From an uncultured Verrucomicrobiota bacterium (GTDB lineage: Bacteria > Verrucomicrobiota > Verrucomicrobiia > Limisphaerales > JADLHS01): a DNA stretch of 12,090 bases. The notes under the pieces are model-generated. The model had not been told where the DNA came from and did no database searches. It saw only the letters and a list, made by a program, of their open reading frames with translations. Numbering within the stretch: position 1 is the stretch's first letter; each line of letters opens with the position of its first letter. The position numbers were made by a program, and so were the translations under genes. Positions 7,036 to 12,090 of this stretch are shown here, one piece after another. Where the stretch lies: the NCBI GenBank assembly GCA_937894935.1, contig CALAYC010000045.1:1-12090 (forward strand). The letters are read 5' to 3'.

Positions 7036-8001
7036 ATGAAAATCAATTTGTTGTTAATCGGCCTGCTTGCAGTGGTTTTGCCTGTGGCAGCCGATGCATT
7101 TCGTTTTGGAGACGTAACGGATAAATCGCTCGGTCTTTGGGAAGGCGACAAACCGGTCTTCGTTTACAATCATGGCGTCATCAGTCGGACGAACGTGCCT
7201 GCGGATCGTGCGCGCAGCAGTTACGTGCATCCGTTGTACGGATTGGATGGTGAACTGCTGACAGACGACTTTCCGCGTGATCATTATCATCATCGCGGTC
7301 TGTTCTGGGCGTGGCCGCATGTGACCAGTGGCACGAATGAAGTGGACCTCTGGATGTTGAATGGCGTGCGACATGAGTTCGAACGCTGGTTGAAACGGGA
7401 AGCGAGCGAAACCGCTGCGATTCTCGGCGTGCAGAATCATTGGCTGATTGGCGACCGGAAAATCGTTCGCGAAGAAGTCTGGTTTCGCGTGATGCCGACG
7501 CACGTTAACGGACGGGCGATTGACGTCGAGTTGATCTGGACGCCATTGGACGAACCGCTGACGTTGCGCGGTGCGGAAGAGAAAAGTTATGGCGGCCTCA
7601 CATTGCGCTTCGGCCCGCACAAAACGCCGCCGTCTATCACTGTGCCGGACGGAGTCACAACGAACGACCTTTCGGTGACGCGATTAGCCTGGGCGGATTT
7701 TTCGGCCATTTTTCGCGGCGCAACTTCTCCGAGCGGCGTAACGATTTTTATCGCGCCGACGCATCCGAATTTTCCACCCGAATGGCTGACGCGGCACTAC
7801 GGCGTGTTGTGTGTCGGCTGGCCGGGAGTCAAAGCGCAAACGTTTCAACCGGGGGAGTCGATTCGCTGTCGCTATCGCGTTTGGGTGCATCGCGGTGCGT
7901 TGACTCCGGGACAATTGAACGAGGCTTATCATAATTTTATCAGCACGTTTTCACCGCGTCCGCTTCGCGATGAACCTGGTTCTCGTTCTAAACCACGCTG
8001 A
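7036..8001 (+). CDS. Secreted DUF6807 (PmoA-like) protein 1
   Basis: A 321-residue protein of the DUF6807 family, often mislabelled methane oxygenase PmoA although unrelated to the membrane monooxygenase subunit. The ATG at 7036 is preferred over an upstream in-frame start at 6982 because it lies 13 nt after the preceding gene and gives a clean signal peptide (KINLLLIGLLAVVLPVAADA, residues 2-21). Family-like motifs are HPLYGLDGELLTDDFPRDHY (65-84) followed by HHRGLFWAW (85-93), and EWLTRHYG (249-256). The histidine-rich motif suggests a metal or polar ligand site, which is inference. It shares HHR and WLTRxYG with the second DUF6807 protein two genes downstream. It probably acts outside the cytoplasm with its exported neighbours. 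No biochemical role is established for the family that I can state. Confidence 0.82.
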   Translation: MKINLLLIGLLAVVLPVAADAFRFGDVTDKSLGLWEGDKPVFVYNHGVISRTNVPADRARSSYVHPLYGLDGELLTDDFPRDHYHHRGLFWAWPHVTSGTNEVDLWMLNGVRHEFERWLKREASETAAILGVQNHWLIGDRKIVREEVWFRVMPTHVNGRAIDVELIWTPLDEPLTLRGAEEKSYGGLTLRFGPHKTPPSITVPDGVTTNDLSVTRLAWADFSAIFRGATSPSGVTIFIAPTHPNFPPEWLTRHYGVLCVGWPGVKAQTFQPGESIRCRYRVWVHRGALTPGQLNEAYHNFISTFSPRPLRDEPGSRSKPR

Positions 8002-8059
8002 CTCATTTGTTGCACCACGACGTTTATGCTGACCATGAGCAGCACCAACCATTAAAGCT

Positions 8060-9400
8060 ATGAAATCAAAATCACCACGACGCGTCCGCGCTGGCGTTCT
8101 GACTCGGCGAAGTTTTTTACAAAGCAGCACCGCGCTATTGGCGGGTGCGGCGTTGCCGCAAATTCTCCCCGGCGGTGTGCTCGCACAGGCGGGGCGGCCT
8201 GGTGCGAACGACCGCATCGGCATCGGCATCATCGGGATGGGACGACAATCAACCGGTTTGCTGAGCATTTTGCTGAAGCGTCCCGAAGCACGTCTGGTAG
8301 CTGTGGCGGACGTGAACATCAATCGCGCCAAAGAAGTCGCCACCAAACACGACGCTGTCGCGTTTCAGGATTATCGTCGGTTGCTGGAGCAGAAAGACGT
8401 GGACGCAGTCATTACCGCGACACCGGAACATTGGCGTTTGTTAATCTGCGTGCATTCCTGTCAGGCCGGCAAAGATGTTTACGCGGAGAAACCGTTGACG
8501 CTGACGATTCGCGAAGGGCGACTCATCGTTCAGGCGGCGCGCAAATACAATCGCGTCTTTCAGGTCGGCAGCCAACAGCGGTCGCAATGGCAGAATTACA
8601 TCGGCTGCAAACTCATTCGCGAAGGTGGCATCGGCAAAATTTCCAAAGTCATCGCATACAACTATCCGAGCCCCTGGGAAGGCAAGTTGCCGGCGCAGAA
8701 AATTCCCGATGGGCTCGATTGGGACATGTGGTGCGGACCGGTCGAGCCGGTGCCGTTTAATCAGGATTTGTATTTGCCGCGCGCGAATCCGGGCTGGCTT
8801 TCGTTCCGTCCTTATTCCGGCGGCGAGATGACCGGTTGGGGCTCGCATGGTTTGGATCAGATTCAATGCGCGCTCGGCATGGACGAAAGCGGACCGGTTG
8901 AAATCTGGACCGAAGGCGGAAAGTTCAATCCTCCAACTTACACGCAACCGGAAAGTCAGAAACGCGGCGACGGCATCACGACCGACCCGAAAGTTTTCTA
9001 TCGTTATGCAAATGGTGTCATCGTCGAGCCGGGCGAAGCGGCCACAATGGGTGGCGCGATTTTCATCGGTGAAAAAGGCACGGTGACGATTAAACGCGGC
9101 TTCCTGGAATCAGATCCCGAAGAACTCGCCATTGACGTGTTGCGCAAGCGTCCGCGTGACTTCAACGACAATCACATGAAGAACTGGCTCGATTGCATCA
9201 AGACCCGTGAGCGACCGATTGCCGACGTGGAAATCGGGCATCGCTCGGCGACGATGTGTCACCTCGGCAACATCGCACGTTGGACCGGTCGCAAGTTGCG
9301 CTGGGATCCGGTGAAGGAAGAATTCGTCGGTGACAAAGAGGCGAATCAATATCTCGATCGCGAACGCCGCAAACCGTGGGTCGCGCCGGAAACCATTTGA
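8060..9400 (+). CDS. Tat-exported Gfo/Idh/MocA-family oxidoreductase
   Basis: A 446-residue NAD(P)-dependent dehydrogenase-like protein of the glucose-fructose oxidoreductase / inositol dehydrogenase family. The N-terminus carries a Tat signal (TRRSFLQ at 15-21, hydrophobic to about 42, possible cleavage after AQA at 44). The Rossmann domain starts with IGIGIIGMGRQS (53-64), and the family's EKP motif is at 143-145 (VYAEKPLTLT). The substrate domain has DMWCGPVEPVPF and GGEMTGWGSHGLDQ (254-267), with His263 in the usual catalytic area. The C-terminal part resembles the exported subgroup abundant in Planctomycetes and Verrucomicrobia. Exported members such as GFOR keep a bound cofactor; whether this one does is unknown. 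A 58-nt gap precedes it, and the next gene starts 4 nt after its stop. The substrate is unknown but probably a sugar or polyol. Confidence 0.93.
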   Translation: MKSKSPRRVRAGVLTRRSFLQSSTALLAGAALPQILPGGVLAQAGRPGANDRIGIGIIGMGRQSTGLLSILLKRPEARLVAVADVNINRAKEVATKHDAVAFQDYRRLLEQKDVDAVITATPEHWRLLICVHSCQAGKDVYAEKPLTLTIREGRLIVQAARKYNRVFQVGSQQRSQWQNYIGCKLIREGGIGKISKVIAYNYPSPWEGKLPAQKIPDGLDWDMWCGPVEPVPFNQDLYLPRANPGWLSFRPYSGGEMTGWGSHGLDQIQCALGMDESGPVEIWTEGGKFNPPTYTQPESQKRGDGITTDPKVFYRYANGVIVEPGEAATMGGAIFIGEKGTVTIKRGFLESDPEELAIDVLRKRPRDFNDNHMKNWLDCIKTRERPIADVEIGHRSATMCHLGNIARWTGRKLRWDPVKEEFVGDKEANQYLDRERRKPWVAPETI

Positions 9401-9404
9401 TTCA

Positions 9405-10382
9405 ATGCGCATGAAAATTCGTTGGCTCGCCGCGATGGTGGCGCTGGAGTTTGTTGTGTTCGTTGCTGGCGCGGCGGAAGTTCCGATTGAATTCGAGAAC
9501 GATGCCGCGCAGCAACAATTGCACGTGCGCCTCGGCAGCCAGACCGCGTTCACTTATTGCTACGGTACGAATTGGGATTTGCCGCACATTTATCCGTTAC
9601 GCAGTCCGTCCGGCAAGTCCATGACCGTGCAAAAAACCGAGCCGTATCCGCATCATCGGTCGTTCTGGTTTACGGACACCGTGCAGCTTGAAGGACAGCG
9701 GGAAGCTTCGTTTTACAACGCGCTCTACACCGGCGCGGGCGATAAAAAGAATCCGCAACCGCCGTTTCGCGATCGCATCCGTCACATCGGACTCACGACG
9801 GCCAAGGATTCCGGCGCGAGCGGCAAAGCGGAGCTTAGGTTGAAACTCATCTGGGAAATGGATCATGGCAAAACGCTGGTACTCGATGACGCACGTAGTA
9901 TTCGGATTGTTGCGCTCGGGGCAGGTGAATATTTCCTCGATCTCGATTTCACGCTGACCGCGAGCTATGGAGATGTGACGTTTCGCAGTGATGAGGTCCA
10001 CTACGCCTGGCCGTTTATTCGCTTGAACGAGGATTTCAATTCCAACGGCAGCGGGGTGATCGTGAATTCTGCGGGCGCAATCGGGCAGAAGGAAACCAAT
10101 TTGAAAGAAGCGCGCTGGGTGGATTTCTCGCGCACCGGTGTGCCGGATGCTGAAGGGCTCGCGATGTTCAGTTATCCTGCCAACGAACATCCGCATAAGT
10201 GGCTTACGCGGGATTATGGTTGTTTCGGGCCGCGGCGCGTGGATGCGAAAAGCGGAAAACCGTTCACGCTCAAAAAAGGAGAATCGCTTTCCACGCGCGT
10301 CGGCGTGCTGGTGCATTCCGGCGACGTGAAATCTGGTCGCGTCGCCGAACGTTACGAAGCTTATTCCAATAATAAGCTGTAA
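9405..10382 (+). CDS. Secreted DUF6807 (PmoA-like) protein 2
   Basis: A 325-residue DUF6807 protein. I chose the ATG at 9405, 4 nt after the preceding stop; an alternative ATG at 9411 differs by two residues, and the longer frame from 9330 would overlap the oxidoreductase gene. Residues 1-24 form a signal peptide (KIRWLAAMVALEFVVFVAGA). Conserved pieces are PYPHHRSFWFTDTV (80-93) and HKWLTRDYG (264-272), matching the first DUF6807 protein of the cluster in HHR and WLTRxYG, while the rest differs strongly. The two are thus diverged paralogues rather than a recent duplication. The close spacing implies co-transcription with the Gfo/Idh gene. Its function is unknown; a role in the same extracytoplasmic pathway is inferred from context. 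An 8-bp hairpin overlaps its last codons. Confidence 0.82.
   Translation: MRMKIRWLAAMVALEFVVFVAGAAEVPIEFENDAAQQQLHVRLGSQTAFTYCYGTNWDLPHIYPLRSPSGKSMTVQKTEPYPHHRSFWFTDTVQLEGQREASFYNALYTGAGDKKNPQPPFRDRIRHIGLTTAKDSGASGKAELRLKLIWEMDHGKTLVLDDARSIRIVALGAGEYFLDLDFTLTASYGDVTFRSDEVHYAWPFIRLNEDFNSNGSGVIVNSAGAIGQKETNLKEARWVDFSRTGVPDAEGLAMFSYPANEHPHKWLTRDYGCFGPRRVDAKSGKPFTLKKGESLSTRVGVLVHSGDVKSGRVAERYEAYSNNKL
10358..10378 (+). terminator. Perfect 8-bp hairpin at the end of the second DUF6807 gene
   Basis: AGCTTATT (10358-10365) pairs perfectly with AATAAGCT (10371-10378) around a 5-nt loop, ending 1 nt before the TAA stop. It is AT-rich and no T-run follows, so it is a poor intrinsic terminator. It could serve as a 3'-end stabiliser or be coincidental. 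Confidence 0.25.
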
Positions 10383-10584
10383 TCAAAACGTTGGGCTCCG
10401 CTGCGACAGAATTTGTTGCTTCGATTTGCCGGGATTTCTTTGCAGATAGCTCTGATTTTAAAGGGCGGCGAAGTGTTTTCTGCGTTCTGTTTTGAGGCTT
10501 GTTTCATACGAAACGGGAACTTGGCGCTTCGATTTTCCAAAAGCAACTTGCTAACGGACGGTCGGAATTTAAGCTACCCCGGCC
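10383..10584. other. Intergenic region before gcvP
   Basis: This 202-nt stretch holds no convincing gene. I saw no glycine-riboswitch pattern and no well-spaced promoter pair. The only symmetry noted is GTTTC-ATAC-GAAAC at 10501-10514. The gap and the unrelated neighbour suggest that gcvP has its own promoter here, but I cannot place it. Confidence 0.5.
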
Positions 10585-12090
10585 ATGTCTTTTTCGGAAT
10601 CTCGGAATCAACACGCTGAAACCTTCGCTCACCCGGATCAATTCGTCCGTCGCCACATCGGCCCTAACGCCGCCGAAACCGCCGAAATGTTAAAGGTCGT
10701 CGGCTTCGATTCACTCGACGCGCTCGTGGACGCCGCCGTGCCGAAGGGAATTCGGCTGAGCAAACCGCTGAATCTGCCGGCACCGAAATCGGAATTCGAA
10801 GCCTTGCGCGAACTCAAATCCATCGCGTCACAGAACCAGGTGTTCCGCTCGTTCATCGGCATGGGGTACTACGATTGCATCACGCCGCCGGTGATTCAGC
10901 GCAACGTGTTCGAGAATCCGGGCTGGTACACGCAATACACGCCGTATCAGGCGGAGATTTCCCAGGGCCGCCTCGAAGCGTTGCTGAATTTCCAGACGAT
11001 GGTCGCCGACCTCACTGCGCTCGACATTGCGAACGCTTCAATGCTCGACGAGGCCACCGCCGCTGCCGAAGCAATGACCATGTCGCATCGGCTCAAGGAT
11101 GGTCGCAATGTTTTCTTCGTCTCTGAAACCTGTCATCCGCAAACCATCGAAGTTGTTTCTGCGCGCGCCAAAGCGCTCGGTATCGAGGCCGTCGTCGGTA
11201 ACGCGGAAAGTTTCGAATTCAGCGACAAAGTGTTCGGCGCGTTGGTGCAATATCCTGATACGTTTGGCGCGATTCACAATTACGAGCCGTTTGTTGAAAA
11301 AGCTCACGCGGCGGGCGCGATGGTGACAGTTGCAACCGATCTGCTTGCGCTCACACTCATCAAACCGCCGGGCGAATTTGGCGCGGACATCGCCGTGGGC
11401 AGCGCACAACGTTTTGGTGTGCCGCTCGGTTACGGCGGACCGCACGCCGCATTCTTCGCCACGCGTGATGAATTCAAACGCCAGATGCCCGGTCGCCTTG
11501 TCGGCGTGTCCAAAGACGCACGCGGCAAACCCGCGTTGCGACTCGCCCTCGGCACGCGCGAGCAACACATCCGCCGCGAGAAAGCCACGAGCAACATCTG
11601 CACGGCCCAGGCGCTGCTCGCGAATATGGCGTCGCTCTACGCCTGTTATCACGGACCGGAGGGATTGAAGAAGATTGCGGAGCGGGTTCATCAACTGACA
11701 GCACGTCTCGCTGAAGGTTTGGAGAATCTTGATTTTGTTCCAGTTAATAAAACGTTCTTCGATACGCTCACGATTCCGGTTAAGAGCGCGTCAGAAATCA
11801 TCAAGAATGGAGAGAAAGTCGGCTTTAATTTTCGACAGGTTGATAGTAACCAGATCGGCATATCTCTCGATGAGGTATGCTCAGAGGAGGATGTGGAACG
11901 AATTCTCCTGCTTTTCTGTCACAATCCTTCGACCGAATTGTCCCAAGGAAAAGGCGCACAAAAAGCAGATTATCGCTCGGCCATTCCGTTGCCACGCACC
12001 AGCAAATTCCTCCAGCACCCCGTCTTCAACCGCTACCACTCCGAGACGGAGATGCTCCGCTACATCAAGCGACTCGAATCGCGCGACCTC
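10585..12090 (+). CDS. gcvP: Glycine dehydrogenase (decarboxylating), P-protein, N-terminal part
   Basis: PLP-dependent P-protein of the cytoplasmic glycine cleavage system, which decarboxylates glycine and passes aminomethyl to the lipoyl arm of H-protein. The frame is open from ATG 10585 to the right edge, 502 residues. An in-frame TAA at 10570-10572 bars a longer start. Recognisable segments are FVRRHIGPN (20-28), FIGMGYYDCITPPVIQRNV (90-108), NPGWYTQYTPYQAEISQGRL (111-130), LDEATAAAEAM (154-164) and GVPLGYGGPHAAFFA (278-292). The end reads HPVFNRYHSETEMLRYIKRL (478-497), the junction into the second half in one-chain P-proteins of about 950 residues, so this is not the split gcvPA/gcvPB form. 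The PLP lysine lies in the missing half. No gcvT or gcvH is adjacent upstream. There is no Shine-Dalgarno. Confidence 0.96.
   Translation, partial: MSFSESRNQHAETFAHPDQFVRRHIGPNAAETAEMLKVVGFDSLDALVDAAVPKGIRLSKPLNLPAPKSEFEALRELKSIASQNQVFRSFIGMGYYDCITPPVIQRNVFENPGWYTQYTPYQAEISQGRLEALLNFQTMVADLTALDIANASMLDEATAAAEAMTMSHRLKDGRNVFFVSETCHPQTIEVVSARAKALGIEAVVGNAESFEFSDKVFGALVQYPDTFGAIHNYEPFVEKAHAAGAMVTVATDLLALTLIKPPGEFGADIAVGSAQRFGVPLGYGGPHAAFFATRDEFKRQMPGRLVGVSKDARGKPALRLALGTREQHIRREKATSNICTAQALLANMASLYACYHGPEGLKKIAERVHQLTARLAEGLENLDFVPVNKTFFDTLTIPVKSASEIIKNGEKVGFNFRQVDSNQIGISLDEVCSEEDVERILLLFCHNPSTELSQGKGAQKADYRSAIPLPRTSKFLQHPVFNRYHSETEMLRYIKRLESRDL

Noticed and set aside
7036..10382. Methane monooxygenase subunit PmoA as the identity of the DUF6807 genes
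   Set aside because: The PmoA label attached to this family is a misnomer; these are soluble secreted proteins without the membrane helices of the monooxygenase subunit.
10383..10584. Glycine riboswitch before gcvP
   Set aside because: Such switches often precede glycine-cleavage genes, but I could not find the expected stems and conserved purine-rich loops here; a covariance-model search would settle it.
11038..11694. A 218-codon minus-strand frame
   Set aside because: It is antisense to gcvP, which is open and clearly homologous across this stretch.

Overview
The window looks like chromosomal DNA from a member of the PVC superphylum, most likely Verrucomicrobiota. The basis is the GyrA active-site region, whose wording (HPHGEAVIYPTL, DPPAAMRYTEARL) is what I associate with that group, plus a block of Tat-exported Gfo/Idh/MocA and DUF6807 proteins typical of Verrucomicrobiota and Planctomycetes. 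Most genes lack a Shine-Dalgarno sequence. This assignment is from memory of the families, not from a search.

Left third (1-5291, minus strand): a gyrase operon read right to left, gyrB (complete), then a Phd/VapC-type toxin-antitoxin pair, then gyrA (its C-terminal end runs off the left edge). The toxin-antitoxin pair lies between the two gyrase genes with very short gaps: 44 nt (or 8 nt with the earlier TTG start) after gyrB and 15 nt before gyrA. A perfect 9-bp inverted repeat sits between good -35 and -10 hexamers just upstream of the antitoxin ATG, so the module appears to carry its own autoregulated, probably leaderless promoter. A GC-rich hairpin covers the end of vapC, immediately before gyrA.

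Middle (5292-5801): a 510-nt divergent intergenic region with the gyrB ribosome binding site, a cluster of overlapping palindromes (5411-5536) and a plausible promoter for the rightward genes.

Right-centre (5802-10382, plus strand): a four-gene cluster encoding a Tat-exported enolase-superfamily enzyme, a secreted DUF6807 protein, a Tat-exported Gfo/Idh/MocA oxidoreductase and a second secreted DUF6807 protein. Gaps of 13, 58 and 4 nt suggest one operon. All four products have export signals, so they probably act together outside the cytoplasm, plausibly on a sugar or sugar acid; the substrate cannot be told from sequence.

Right end (10585-12090, plus strand): the first 502 codons of gcvP, the glycine-cleavage P-protein, in its own unit after a 202-nt gap. 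No tRNA, rRNA, CRISPR array, insertion sequence or integrase was seen.
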